A stretch of 64,000 nucleotides of DNA from Clostridiales bacterium. GTDB lineage: Bacteria; Bacillota; Clostridia; Christensenellales; Pumilibacteraceae. Below, piece after piece: positions 27,222 to 37,586 of this stretch; the stretch's first letter is position 1, and each line of letters begins with the position of its first letter. The stretch spans positions 1 to 64,000 of the forward strand of contig JAFLVH010000001.1 of assembly GCA_022508365.1 (NCBI GenBank). Reading direction: 5' to 3'. Under the pieces are notes generated by a model. That model was not told the origin of the DNA. It worked only from the letters and a program-made list of their open reading frames with translations, and made no database searches. The position numbers were made by a program, and so were the translations under genes.

Positions 27222-29789
27222 TTATTTTGATATTCTTGTCTGCACGGCAGGGTCTGTGATTATTGCTTCCGCCGCCTGTTCCACAGCGGTATCGCCTGCG
27301 GACGCCTTGCCCTTTCTCTTAAAGGTCTTTTTGGATCTGACTTCCGTGACGATAACGTCTTTTTTAACCTTTTTGAAGCAGCCTGCCTTAAACTCGAACG
27401 ATCCGTTCGCGCTTAAATCCTTGGTGCCGAACACGGCGATATCGGTAAAGCTGTCCTCGGCGATATTATACACGCCGATGGTCTTGATTGTGCGAGTCTC
27501 GTACGTGGTGGCATAGTTGTCCTTGTCGGTGGGCGTCTCGATGCGGTACGTGGTGCGAGCCGTTTTGTAGATATAAAGCTCGTTTTTGTCGCTCTCGTTG
27601 GCGGCGGCGTTAACCACGTTGAACGCGACCTTGGTAAGTCCTGCGCCGTCGTAGTCCACCCTGTACAGCGAGTTGGAGTAAACGTATTTGCCGTTGTTTT
27701 CGTCCACAATCTCGCGGCGAAGCAGGTAAATGCCGTTGTCCGCAAGGTAAACAAAGCCCTCCAGCGCGCCTATAATCTGCTTTCTGTCGCTGCCGTCCTC
27801 GCGCACCGCGCACAGGTTGTCGTCGCGGTCTATGTAGTAGACATAACCGTCGCGAATATCTATAAGCTCGGCAAAGCGCAGGCAAAGCAAGGTAAAGTCC
27901 TTGCCGTTGGGTCTGAGCTTGGCAAGCGCGTAGTTATAAGACCTGCGTTCGCCAACAGTAACATACAACCAGCCGTTGCGGTACAGCGGCTTTTTGCCGA
28001 AGAAGGAGGCGTTGCTGCGGATCTGCATTTTGTCCGAGCCGTCGACGTTTATGCTGTACAGTGCGGCGCGGTCTCTGTTGCCCACGTAGTAGTACGCTCT
28101 GCCCTCTATGCCGGCGTAATAATCGTAAACGTTGGCGGCAAGCAGCGTAGTTACCTTGGTTGCAAGGTTAAGCGCGTACAGGTTCTTATTGTAGTCGTTG
28201 GGCGTCCAAACAAAGTATATAACGTTGCCGTCGATAACGTCCACAATCTCGGTGTCGGTGCTTAGCACTTTGCGGTTTTCGCCGGTGACGTAGTTGTAGG
28301 CGTACATCTCGTCCTTTTCTATTGCGCCGTCCTGCCTGACCTTGTTGTAGAATATCTCCTCACCAAACGTTTCCTGAATGTCAACCAATTCGGGCACTAC
28401 GGTTGTTATCTTGCCGTTTTCGGGATTGATGGTGACAAGAGCAAAGTTGTTACGGTTGACAACAACCACTTCGGCAGGCTTCTTTTTGCCGAAAAGACTT
28501 GCAAAGCAGCCCTTCTTTTCCTCAACCTTTTGCGCCGCCTCGAGCTTACGCAGGGCAAACAGCTTGTTATCCGCAAAGGCGATAAACTTAAGATCGCCCT
28601 TTCTTGCCACGGTGAGCAAGCTTGTTTCGGCATTAGTGGTGCTGTTGTACATGCAGATTTCGGTGCCTTTTTTCATGTACACCATAGTGCCGCCGTAGTG
28701 CGCAATAACCGAGGTTATGCCGGTAACGCATGCTGTTTTGGACTGCTTGGCGTCGACGATTTCGTAAAGACTGCTCGTCTTGACGGTGGGCGCAGGCGCT
28801 GCGCCTGTGGGATTGGCTACGCTGAACTCCGTGGACGCGGAGGACGAGGTGCGCATGATATAATACTTTTTGCCCAGAGTGACAAACGTGCCGTCCTTCA
28901 TTTCAAACTCGAACCAGCTGTCTATCTTTTGCGCATGCTCGCTTGCGTCCTTGTAGCCTGCAATCGAACGGAACATGGTAAGCGCATGGCGAAGGTCGCC
29001 GCCCGCCTCGTGTGCCGTAACGGCGTCCCGATAGACGGCTTCCGCGTCTATGCCTTTTTCGGCAAGGGCGTTGGACACCTTTTTCTGTTTGGCTTCCACG
29101 GCCTTATTGTAGCCGGGCATGTCTTTAAATTCCGCAACGGGCTTCAGCTTTTTGAGCACCGCTTCAAACGCCTCGAGCTGCGCGGTCATCTGCTTGCTTG
29201 TCGCTTCCGCACCTTTATATTTTTTGTGATATTTTATGGCGGAAGCCAGCTTTTTGGTAAGAGCTTCGCCGCCGGCCACAACCTTTTTCACAATTTTGGA
29301 ATACAGGTCAAAGTAGACAAAGCTGTCGGCAAGGTCGTCTTTGTTGACGTATTCCTCAAAGAACTTTTCCTCCAGCTTTTTCAGCCCGGTGATCTTTCTT
29401 CCCACGGGCGTGACGACGGAGGTAAACTGCAGCTCCCACGTGGCGGGATTGGCGGCGGACTTGACAAGCATTTTCTCCACCACTCTGTCTATTGCGGGGA
29501 TAGTGAGCATGGTGTTGTTGCAGAACGTATCCCAGTCGTAATTCTCGAAAAAGTTTTCCACGTAGGCAAGCGCGGATTCCGCCTGGTCTATGTACTCTAC
29601 CGCAGCCGCGCCGCTTGAAACAACGGGATCGCCGGACGCCGAGCCGGAAATATCGGCGCTGCCTTTAAGCGCGCTAATCGAATGTTCCGTGCCGCAAAAG
29701 CTGCAAATCTCGTAATCGTCCTTAGAGCTTTCGTCGTGCAAAATCTGCCCGTTGCAATTGGGACAAGTATAAGTGATAATCTTTGACAT
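27222..29789 (-). CDS. Zinc-ribbon protein with DUF5050-like beta-propeller region
   Basis: N-terminal TCPNCNGQ...CSFCGTEH; start MSKIITYT at 29789 behind AAAGGAG; repeated YVYYIDRDDNLCAVREDGSDRKQI-type units. Confidence 0.7.
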   Translation of the reverse strand: MSKIITYTCPNCNGQILHDESSKDDYEICSFCGTEHSISALKGSADISGSASGDPVVSSGAAAVEYIDQAESALAYVENFFENYDWDTFCNNTMLTIPAIDRVVEKMLVKSAANPATWELQFTSVVTPVGRKITGLKKLEEKFFEEYVNKDDLADSFVYFDLYSKIVKKVVAGGEALTKKLASAIKYHKKYKGAEATSKQMTAQLEAFEAVLKKLKPVAEFKDMPGYNKAVEAKQKKVSNALAEKGIDAEAVYRDAVTAHEAGGDLRHALTMFRSIAGYKDASEHAQKIDSWFEFEMKDGTFVTLGKKYYIMRTSSSASTEFSVANPTGAAPAPTVKTSSLYEIVDAKQSKTACVTGITSVIAHYGGTMVYMKKGTEICMYNSTTNAETSLLTVARKGDLKFIAFADNKLFALRKLEAAQKVEEKKGCFASLFGKKKPAEVVVVNRNNFALVTINPENGKITTVVPELVDIQETFGEEIFYNKVRQDGAIEKDEMYAYNYVTGENRKVLSTDTEIVDVIDGNVIYFVWTPNDYNKNLYALNLATKVTTLLAANVYDYYAGIEGRAYYYVGNRDRAALYSINVDGSDKMQIRSNASFFGKKPLYRNGWLYVTVGERRSYNYALAKLRPNGKDFTLLCLRFAELIDIRDGYVYYIDRDDNLCAVREDGSDRKQIIGALEGFVYLADNGIYLLRREIVDENNGKYVYSNSLYRVDYDGAGLTKVAFNVVNAAANESDKNELYIYKTARTTYRIETPTDKDNYATTYETRTIKTIGVYNIAEDSFTDIAVFGTKDLSANGSFEFKAGCFKKVKKDVIVTEVRSKKTFKRKGKASAGDTAVEQAAEAIITDPAVQTRISK

Positions 29790-29824
29790 ATATTTCTCCT
29801 TTATAATAAGTTTTTTAATCGGTT

Positions 29825-30199
29825 TTACGGCCAATCATCCCCGCCGTTGGGTGGCTTGCAACGGCAAATGCGCCTTATGCCCTTGATGATTCCAATTATC
29901 AACCCGTATTTTTTTACGGCCATCAGCATGTACGTGGAGCACGTGGGATTAAACCTGCACTGATCGCGCATCTCCATGGGCGCGTATGCCTTGTACATGA
30001 GTATGCAGCCTATCGCAAAACACCTAAGCGGCATGTATGAAAGCGCGATTGCTATAAGTATCTCCGCCCAGAGCGGCAACGGCAAAAGCTCAAGCCCTAC
30101 TATGACCCCAAACGCCGTCCATATAGCCGCCAAAACCACAAGCTGAACATAAAAATATATTACAAGCTCCTTTACGGGCACCTCACGTATGCGTTTCAT
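29825..30199 (-). CDS. yidD: YidD-family membrane protein insertion efficiency factor with extended N-terminal TM region
   Basis: CRFNPTCSTYMLMAVKKYGLIIGIIKGIRRICRCKPPNGG. Confidence 0.8.
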   Translation of the reverse strand: MKRIREVPVKELVIYFYVQLVVLAAIWTAFGVIVGLELLPLPLWAEILIAIALSYMPLRCFAIGCILMYKAYAPMEMRDQCRFNPTCSTYMLMAVKKYGLIIGIIKGIRRICRCKPPNGGDDWP

Positions 30200-30218
30200 C
30201 TGCTGCTAAGTCTGGCTT

Positions 30219-31418
30219 TTACTCCCCGTCGCTCTCTAAATCAAAGCCGCAGCCGGGGCAAACGGTGTTGCGCGGCAAAAGCGGAAATCCGCACTTGGGG
30301 CAAGTCCGCGGTCCCGCGGCGTATGTATGCGTTCTTCCGCCCGGCTGAACGGTGTCTTGCGCCGCCGCCTGTCCAACCACGGCGCCGCACATAGCGCAAA
30401 ACTGCGCGCCGGGCTGCATCGGATTGCCGCAATTAGCGCACACTGCCGTTCCGTACGGCATGCCGCCCGTCGGCATCATTCCGGGCATCATATTAGGCAT
30501 CATTCCGGGCATGGCGTAAGGATACGGCATACCGCCCATTCCGGGATTTTTCGCTCTAGCTTCCTGGACGTCCCAGGCGCGCTCCTCTTGATAGGTAAAG
30601 CCTTCCACCTGCCTTGCGGCGGCCCTTGCCTGGGCGATACGCATTATGCGATCGGTCTCGGCGTCCACCGCCGCAGCCGAATCCTGCACAACGTCCGCGC
30701 GCGCGTTTATTTTTTTCTGGCGGTCGAGCAGCCGCGCTTTGGACCCATCGTCCACCGAGATATCCATAATATTAAAGTGCACGGCTTGAATTCCGAAATC
30801 CTTGAGCCTATCGTTAAGCTTGACCTCCACCTCGTGGGACAGAACATCAAGCCTGGCGCTTATTTCCAAAAGGCTGACGCCGCAGTTGACTATCGCGGAA
30901 GCAATGTGGGATTTTATCACCGTCATAATCTCGCCGCGGATATGTGCCGCGAGGCGGTCCAGCGTGTAGCCGCCCATTTTGCCGTTGATATTGATAACAA
31001 ACGCCATCGGGTCGGAAACCTTGATTCTTACGTTGCCGTTGGCGCCCACCTCAACAAGCTCGTTGTACACCGGGTCCTTTACAAGCGTGCGTGACGACGT
31101 TCCCCAGTTGATGGGGACGTCGGCTACCGTATTGACAAAAAAAACGTCACAACTGAACGGCGCGTTAGGGTTGGTAATCGGACGCCTAAACAACTTGGCG
31201 AAAAACTTTTTGAACTTGGAAACGTCGTTTGTCGGCAAAATGTGACGACCGCTCGTAAACGGACCTTCCGCATCGCCGTCCCTAAACAAAACCGCCTGCT
31301 GCGCCTCGCCTACGATAAGCGCCGTCTCGTGCGTAAAATCCGTTATTTCGCCCTTGGTGACAAGAGCGCTGTTGTCACCGCCCTCATACTTGACTACGTT
31401 ATACACTGTCTGAGCCAT
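30219..31418 (-). CDS. SPFH/Band-7 domain protein (YdjI/virion-core-like) with two C-terminal zinc ribbons
   Basis: SPFH-like N-terminus; CANCGNPMQPGAQFCAMCG and CPKCGFPLLPRNTVCPGCG. Confidence 0.82.
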   Translation of the reverse strand: MAQTVYNVVKYEGGDNSALVTKGEITDFTHETALIVGEAQQAVLFRDGDAEGPFTSGRHILPTNDVSKFKKFFAKLFRRPITNPNAPFSCDVFFVNTVADVPINWGTSSRTLVKDPVYNELVEVGANGNVRIKVSDPMAFVININGKMGGYTLDRLAAHIRGEIMTVIKSHIASAIVNCGVSLLEISARLDVLSHEVEVKLNDRLKDFGIQAVHFNIMDISVDDGSKARLLDRQKKINARADVVQDSAAAVDAETDRIMRIAQARAAARQVEGFTYQEERAWDVQEARAKNPGMGGMPYPYAMPGMMPNMMPGMMPTGGMPYGTAVCANCGNPMQPGAQFCAMCGAVVGQAAAQDTVQPGGRTHTYAAGPRTCPKCGFPLLPRNTVCPGCGFDLESDGE

Positions 31419-31611
31419 ATCTACCCCTTGGATACTTCGTAAATTATATTTATATGTTTGTCACATTATATCACAATCACAGATTGATTCTTCGATTTCT
31501 TTGCCGCAATCGATATTGAAATATCTTTCCGTTATTTTGATTTGTATTATTATATCATAGGGCATACTATCTTTCAAGTAGTTGAGTAAAATTATTCGAC
31601 ATTTTTCACAC

Positions 31612-31641
31612 AAAAACGCACCCCCTATCGAGGTGCGCTTT
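31612..31641 (-). terminator. Terminator downstream of proS
   Basis: Minus strand AAAGCGCACCTCGATAGGGGGTGCGTTTTT. Confidence 0.75.
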
Positions 31642-31666
31642 ATTGCTTTTATAATTGAATTGCTGT

Positions 31667-33388
31667 TTACATAAACTTTTGCAGCTCGGCGCGGATGAGC
31701 GCTGTAACCTCGTCCGCGGCAGCGTCAAGCGATATCTGCTTGGACACGGACTTGTCGCGCGAGGTAAATTCCACAACGCCGCCCTTCATGTTGCGCGGAC
31801 TGACTATCACGCGGTACGGAACGCCCAGAAGGTCCGCGTCCGAGAACATGACGCCCGCACTGACGTTTCGGTCGTCGTAAATCACCTCTATGCCGCTTGA
31901 CTGCAGCGTGTCGTACAGCTTATCCGCATACGCCTTTATATCCGGATCGTCCGCTCTGACCGCGCAAAGGTGCACCTGCCAGGGCGCGACCGACAGCGGC
32001 CATATGGGTCCGTAACCATCGTGGTGCGCCTCCGCAATCGCCGCGGCAAGCCGCCCTACGCCTATGCCGTAGCAGCCCATAATCGGGTACTGCGAATTCC
32101 CGTCCTTGTCGAGATAGGTCATGTTCATGGACTTTGTGTACTTGGTGCCCAACTGGAAGATGTTGCCCACCTCTATACCACGCGACACGCTTATAGAATG
32201 CTTTCCGCACACAGGGCAAATTCCGCCGTCCGTGATCTTGGCAAAGTCGTGATACTCGGCATTGTTTACGTCGCGCGCCATGTCAAGCCCGGTATAGTGA
32301 TAATCGTTTTCGTTGGCGCCGCAAATAAGATTGTTAGCGCCCATAAGCGACCTGTCAAACAGCACTGTCGCTTTGGCGTTGAACCCGACAGGACCGATAA
32401 ACCCGGCGCATATGCCGCTCTCCTCGGTGATTACCGCAGGGTGAATGTCGCAGCCCAAATGCTTTGTCAGCTTGGTTTCGTTTACTTCAAGGTCGCCGCG
32501 GATAAACAGCACCACATAGCTGTCGTCGGCGTTGCGCTGATATACCACAGCCTTGCAGGACGCGGAGGCTTCGCTCTTTAGGAAAGCGCACACCTCCTCT
32601 ATAGTGTGCATGTCGGGCGTGTGCACTTTTTTGAGCGACGCCGATTTCTTGTTTTTAGGCGCATCGAGCACGCATTCCGCCGCCTCGACGTTGGCCTTGT
32701 AGCCGCACTCGCGGCATATGGCAATAGAGTCCTCGCCGATTGCGGTGAGCAGCATAAACTCGTGCGAAACACTGCCGCCCATCATGCCGGAATCGGACGC
32801 CACGGAAATGACCTCGGGAAGCCCCACGCGCGCATAAATCCTTTCGTATGCCTTGTGGCAGCGCGCGTAATACTGCTCCAAGTCCTCCTGGGTCGTGTGG
32901 AAGGAATACGCGTCCTTCATGGTGAACTCGCGCACCCTTATCAGTCCGGCTCTGGGCCTAGCCTCGTCGCGGAACTTGGTCTGTATCTGGTATATCATAA
33001 AGGGATATTTGGCGTAGGTCTGCCCATACTCCCTGACAAGCTGAACGGCAGCTTCCTCGTGCGTCATGCCGAGCACAAGCGGGCTGTCGTTGCGATCGGT
33101 AAACCTAACCAGCTCCTTGCCTATGCTCTTGTACCTGCCGGATTCCTGCCACATGGACGCAGGCATGACCACGGGAAAGGACACCTCCTGCCCGTCCACC
33201 GCGTCCATCTCCTCGCGCATTATGTTTTCGATTTTTTTGGTGATTCTTTTAAGCGGCATAAACGACGAAAAAATGCCGTTTGCCACATACTTAACGTAAC
33301 CGCCGCGCACCATAAAAGCGTGGCTGTCCACAACGCAATCCGCGGGCTTTTCCTTAAACCGTTCGCCTACAAGCTTATCGAGTTTCAT
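31667..33388 (-). CDS. proS: Prolyl-tRNA synthetase
   Basis: Class II synthetase with ProRS-type motifs (TKFRDEARPRAGLIRVREFTMKDAYSFH; MGCYGIGVGRLAAAIAE). Confidence 0.95.
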   Translation of the reverse strand: MKLDKLVGERFKEKPADCVVDSHAFMVRGGYVKYVANGIFSSFMPLKRITKKIENIMREEMDAVDGQEVSFPVVMPASMWQESGRYKSIGKELVRFTDRNDSPLVLGMTHEEAAVQLVREYGQTYAKYPFMIYQIQTKFRDEARPRAGLIRVREFTMKDAYSFHTTQEDLEQYYARCHKAYERIYARVGLPEVISVASDSGMMGGSVSHEFMLLTAIGEDSIAICRECGYKANVEAAECVLDAPKNKKSASLKKVHTPDMHTIEEVCAFLKSEASASCKAVVYQRNADDSYVVLFIRGDLEVNETKLTKHLGCDIHPAVITEESGICAGFIGPVGFNAKATVLFDRSLMGANNLICGANENDYHYTGLDMARDVNNAEYHDFAKITDGGICPVCGKHSISVSRGIEVGNIFQLGTKYTKSMNMTYLDKDGNSQYPIMGCYGIGVGRLAAAIAEAHHDGYGPIWPLSVAPWQVHLCAVRADDPDIKAYADKLYDTLQSSGIEVIYDDRNVSAGVMFSDADLLGVPYRVIVSPRNMKGGVVEFTSRDKSVSKQISLDAAADEVTALIRAELQKFM

Positions 33389-33389
33389 T

Positions 33390-34754
33390 TTAATTCTCCT
33401 TTTTAAACCCAATCATCACAGCAATCGCTTTGTCAAGCGGCAGCCGCTCTTTTATGATTTCGTCGCCCTGCTTGTATTGCAAGACAATCACATTGTCCCT
33501 TTCCTCGTCCGAGCCGATTACTACGGTAAATGTTGCGTCCTTTTTGCTTACGTACTTAAATTTATTTTTGACCGACCAGTCTTCGAGCAGCACGTCCGCA
33601 TTGAAGCCGTTTTTTCTTATCTCCGCGGCAGCGTTAAGCGCCGTAGCTATATTGCTTTCATCCATGGGCACAATAACGGCGTCGGCAATGGTCTTACGCT
33701 TACCCGACACAACGCCTATCGCGCGCAGTTGATCGAAAAGCCGTGTAAGCCCTATTGACATTCCTACGCCGGGCAGTTTTTCGGATATGTAGTGCGAGGC
33801 GAGATTATCGAACCTGCCGCCCGAACACACCGACCCGATTTGCGGATGGTCGTCCAGCTTTGTCTCGTACACCGTGCCGGTATAGTAATCCAGCCCGCGC
33901 GCAATAGAAAGGTCTATTTGGTAATAGTCCCTATCCACGCCCATCTCCTCCATGGCGGCGGTGACGGTGGACAACTCCTCCAGTCCGAGATTAAACAGCT
34001 CGTTGTCTATATTCAATCCTTTAAGCGCCTTAAGCACGTCCTCGGTTTTGCCGCTTATCGCCATAAAGCGTTTTATGCCGGCAACCTGCGCCTCCGTCAA
34101 GTTGTTTTCCTTGAGCATTGATTCAAACGCCTCGGGTGAAATCTTTTCTATCTTGTCGATAATTCTGAGAACTTCCGCCGCGTCAGCGGTTATGCCGAGC
34201 GACTCTATCAAGCCGCTTAAAAGCTTTCTGTTGTTGACGCGAATTGTAAACTTGCCAAAGTCAAGCTGCTTAAAGATTTGATATATTATGCTCGGTATTT
34301 CGGCGTCGTAGCGAATGCTGAGCTTATCCCTGCCGATGACGTCTATATCGCACTGATAGAACTCGCGAAACCGTCCCCTTTGCGGACGCTCGCCTCGGTA
34401 CGCCTTGGCTATGTGGCAACGCCTGAACGGAAATGACAAGTCGTTAAAGTGTTCCGCAACGTATCTTGCGAGCGGCACGGTCAAGTCAAAGCGAAGCACA
34501 GGCTCGCTTACCTTGTCATCGGCTACGCCTGTACCGCCGCGCTTGTTCTCCACCGAATAAATCTGCTTAGCGGTCTCGCCGCCGGCTTTGGCGAGCAAGG
34601 TCTGTCCGCGCTCTATAGCCGGTGTGTCAATAGGCGTAAAGCCGAACCGCTCGTACGTGGAAAGAATGACGTTTTTTATGCGGTCGAATTCTATTTGCTC
34701 CTCCGGCAAAAGCTCCATAAATCCGGGAAGAACCTTGGTGATGATGTTGCCCAT
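33390..34754 (-). CDS. hisS: Histidyl-tRNA synthetase
   Basis: LRFDLTVPLARYVAEH, FREFYQCDIDVIG, ARGLDYYTGTVYE. Start MGNIITK at 34754, 3' of the hairpin. Confidence 0.95.
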   Translation of the reverse strand: MGNIITKVLPGFMELLPEEQIEFDRIKNVILSTYERFGFTPIDTPAIERGQTLLAKAGGETAKQIYSVENKRGGTGVADDKVSEPVLRFDLTVPLARYVAEHFNDLSFPFRRCHIAKAYRGERPQRGRFREFYQCDIDVIGRDKLSIRYDAEIPSIIYQIFKQLDFGKFTIRVNNRKLLSGLIESLGITADAAEVLRIIDKIEKISPEAFESMLKENNLTEAQVAGIKRFMAISGKTEDVLKALKGLNIDNELFNLGLEELSTVTAAMEEMGVDRDYYQIDLSIARGLDYYTGTVYETKLDDHPQIGSVCSGGRFDNLASHYISEKLPGVGMSIGLTRLFDQLRAIGVVSGKRKTIADAVIVPMDESNIATALNAAAEIRKNGFNADVLLEDWSVKNKFKYVSKKDATFTVVIGSDEERDNVIVLQYKQGDEIIKERLPLDKAIAVMIGFKKEN

Positions 34755-34766
34755 GCTGTCTCCTAT

Positions 34767-34823
34767 AAAAAACGAAGAGCCGTGTAAGCCATTTTCTATC
34801 GCGGCTTTATTCCGGCTCTTCGT
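34767..34823 (-). terminator. Terminator/attenuator-like hairpin between tRNA-His and hisS
   Basis: Minus strand ACGAAGAGCCG ... CGGCTCTTCGT followed by TTTTTT, then AGGAGA and the hisS ATG. Confidence 0.75.
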
Positions 34824-34835
34824 CTGCATTTATAA

Positions 34836-34912
34836 TGGGGTGCCCGACGAGGCTCGAACTCGTGACCTCCGGAGCCACAATCCGGCGCTCTGCCAGCTGA
34901 GCTACGGGCACC
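34836..34912 (-). tRNA. tRNA-His (anticodon GTG), encoded G-1 and CCA
   Basis: Cloverleaf GGTGCCCGTAGCTCAGCTGGCAGAGCGCCGGATTGTGGCTCCGGAGGTCACGAGTTCGAGCCTCGTCGGGCACCCCA; anticodon loop TTGTGGC; G-1:C73 pair. Confidence 0.95.
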
Positions 34913-34992
34913 ATATAAATCCATGATGTTTAAATACAATAACACACGCCGAATTCAATGTCAAGCGATTTTGCTCCAAAAGCGGTTTTTAG

Positions 34993-36468
34993 TTAAAATA
35001 ACCTGTTATACATTGCTATATATTCTTTGGCGCTTGCGCCCCAAGAAAAGTCTGTGCGCATCGCCCTGTCCACTAGCGACGCCCACTTTTCCGGGAAGCC
35101 GTTGTACAGCCCGAGCGCGCGGTTAACCGCGTTTACAAGGTCGTCCGCGGCGTAGCGGGAGAACTTGTAGCCGTTGCCGAAGTCGCCGTTGTATGCGTCG
35201 GTTATGCTGTCGTGAAGCCCACCCGTCTCGCGCACAATGGGAATCGTGCCGTAGCGGCACGCCATCATCTGGCTCAATCCGCACGGCTCGGTACGGCTTG
35301 GCATGAGGAAGATATCCGCGCCCGAATATATCTTGTGCGACATGTCGGTGTTAAACGCTATTATAGCGCGCATCTTGTCGCCGTGCACGTCCTGCATATA
35401 CTTAAAATAGTTTTCGTAGTCGCTCTCGCCCGTGCCCAGCATGATAAACTGAACGTCCTTAGCGAGCAGCTCCTCCATGGCGGCCTTAACTATATCCAGC
35501 CCCTTGTGCGAGGCAAGCCGCGTAATCATGGCTATAACGGGAACGTCAGCTCTTTCGGGCAGCCCCAACATCTTCTGAAGCTCTTTTTTGCACACCGCCT
35601 TGCCCGATTTATCTTTGATCGAATAGTGGGCAAACAGCGACGGATTTTTTTCGGGATTGTACGATTCGGTATTCACGCCGTTAAGTATGCCGATAAGCTT
35701 ATGCTCGTTGCGCCTTAGGTCGTAGTCCAGCGTGCGGCCGTACTCTTGAGTCAGTATTTCCTTGGCGTAAGTCGGGCTGACAGTCGTAATCATGTCGGCA
35801 TAATCGATAGCGCCCTTCATCAGGTTGATCTCGCCGAAGTGCTCTATGCTGTTAAACTCGTAATCGGGAATGCCGAACATGTCGCCTATTATGCTGCACG
35901 GATACCAGCCCTGATATTCTATGTTGTGTATGGTGTACACCGTCTTTATGCCGCCAAAGCCCTCGGCGTACATGTAAAATAATTTGTAATAGATGGGCAC
36001 AAGCGCGGTCTGCCAGTCGTTACAATGCAGCACGTCCGGCATGAAGTCAAGCCGCGGCAGTATGTCTATAACCGCCTTGCAAAAGAACGCAAACCGCTCG
36101 CCGTCGTCGCCGTAGCCGTACAGTTTGTCGCGCTTAAAGTAATACTCGTTGTCTATAAAGTAATATACGGTGTTGCCCTCTTGTATCTTAAAAAGTCCGC
36201 AGTACTGCCGACGCCAGGACAGATCTACAAACGTCCAGCACACAAACTGCAAATCCTTGCGTCTGCTCTCCGGAAAGCTTCCGTATAGCGGAAGTATGAC
36301 GCGCGCCTCGTACTGCTCGCTTTCGTTTATCGCCTTGGGAAGCGAACCCATAACCTCGCCCAAGCCGCCGGTGCCGGCAAACGGAAACGCCTCCGACGTG
36401 ACAAAAAGTATCTTCTTTTTGGGGACTTTTGCTTCCGCCTTTTTAACCGCTTGTTTCTTTGCTGCCAT
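34993..36468 (-). CDS. glgA: Glycogen synthase
   Basis: ILFVTSEAFPFAGTGGLGEVMGSLP; CNDWQTALVPIYYK; SRTEPCGLSQMMACRYGTIPIVRETGGL. Confidence 0.93.
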   Translation of the reverse strand: MAAKKQAVKKAEAKVPKKKILFVTSEAFPFAGTGGLGEVMGSLPKAINESEQYEARVILPLYGSFPESRRKDLQFVCWTFVDLSWRRQYCGLFKIQEGNTVYYFIDNEYYFKRDKLYGYGDDGERFAFFCKAVIDILPRLDFMPDVLHCNDWQTALVPIYYKLFYMYAEGFGGIKTVYTIHNIEYQGWYPCSIIGDMFGIPDYEFNSIEHFGEINLMKGAIDYADMITTVSPTYAKEILTQEYGRTLDYDLRRNEHKLIGILNGVNTESYNPEKNPSLFAHYSIKDKSGKAVCKKELQKMLGLPERADVPVIAMITRLASHKGLDIVKAAMEELLAKDVQFIMLGTGESDYENYFKYMQDVHGDKMRAIIAFNTDMSHKIYSGADIFLMPSRTEPCGLSQMMACRYGTIPIVRETGGLHDSITDAYNGDFGNGYKFSRYAADDLVNAVNRALGLYNGFPEKWASLVDRAMRTDFSWGASAKEYIAMYNRLF

Positions 36469-36476
36469 GGTTTCTC

Positions 36477-37586
36477 CTATATTACTGCATGCTTTGAAAT
36501 GAAGTACGGGTGTGTCTCATGTCCGGAAAGCGTTCTGCCGTCCAGCACCACCACCTGCTTATCGGCGACTACGCAGTTGAGGCTGCTGTTTTCGCCTATA
36601 ACCGCGTCCTGGAATATTATGGAATTGGTGACTTTAGCGCCCTTGGCTATCTTTACGCCGCGGAAAAGAATGGAGCCCGTCACCTCGCCCTGAATGTCGC
36701 AGCCGTCCGCGATTAGCGAATTGGTGATTTTTGCGTCACTGCCCACGCGAGCGGGCGCGCTGTCTCTTACCTTTGTGTATATGTTGGCGCCGTCGCGGTA
36801 GAACAGCTCGTCGCGGATATTCTTGTCGAGCAGCTCGAGCGAATGCTTGTAATAGTTGCTTAGGCTGTCTATATTGGCAAAGTATCCGTCCTGCATGTAG
36901 GCGTAAATGTTGTACCTGTTGCAGCCGGTGGCAAGTATGTCGTGCGTGAAGCTTGTGTAACCGAGCTCCGTTGCCGTATCGAGTAGGTTCAAAAGGAATT
37001 TGCGGTTCATGACAAAAGTGTTGGCAAAAACGATATTTTCACCGCTCGCCTTGTTGGTATTTGTCACCTTTACCACCCTGCCGTTGCCGTCCGTTTCCAC
37101 AATGGTGCGCGGCTTGTTGTTGGTAAGATTTTTGCTGCGCGTGACAAGCGTAATGTCAGCATGGTTTTGTATATGCGAGGAAACGACGGAAGCAAAGTTC
37201 ATGTTGCACACGTTGTCGCAATCGCTAAACACCACATAATCCTCGTCGCAGTGCCGAATAAACGATTCTATATTTTTAATCGCGCCGAGGCGATGGCTGT
37301 ACAAATCCTTGTCGCCGCCGCCGTACGGAGGGAGAATGATAAGTCCGCCGTTTTTGCGCGAGAGGTCCCAGTGCTTGCCGCTGCCCACGTGGTCCATGAG
37401 CGACTGATAGTTGTTTTTGGTTATTACGCCCACCTTGGTGATGCCGCTGTTTACCATGTTGGACAGCACAAAGTCTATAAGCCTAAATCTGCCGCCGAAC
37501 GGAACGGACGCAAGCGAACGCACTGCGGTCAGCTCGCCCACATCCTTGTCATGAAGATTGCCGAAAATAATCCCGAGTGTTTTCAT
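36477..37586 (-). CDS. glgD: Glucose-1-phosphate adenylyltransferase subunit GlgD
   Basis: GlgC-like nucleotidyltransferase with divergent N-terminus ([31 protein letters not shown]); adjacent to glgC. Confidence 0.9.
   Translation of the reverse strand: MKTLGIIFGNLHDKDVGELTAVRSLASVPFGGRFRLIDFVLSNMVNSGITKVGVITKNNYQSLMDHVGSGKHWDLSRKNGGLIILPPYGGGDKDLYSHRLGAIKNIESFIRHCDEDYVVFSDCDNVCNMNFASVVSSHIQNHADITLVTRSKNLTNNKPRTIVETDGNGRVVKVTNTNKASGENIVFANTFVMNRKFLLNLLDTATELGYTSFTHDILATGCNRYNIYAYMQDGYFANIDSLSNYYKHSLELLDKNIRDELFYRDGANIYTKVRDSAPARVGSDAKITNSLIADGCDIQGEVTGSILFRGVKIAKGAKVTNSIIFQDAVIGENSSLNCVVADKQVVVLDGRTLSGHETHPYFISKHAVI

Noticed and set aside
34767-34829. T-box riboswitch upstream of hisS, or hisS starting at 34829
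   Set aside because: No T-box consensus or specifier stem seen; the segment is a simple hairpin with T tract after tRNA-His, and the longer ORF start runs through this hairpin.
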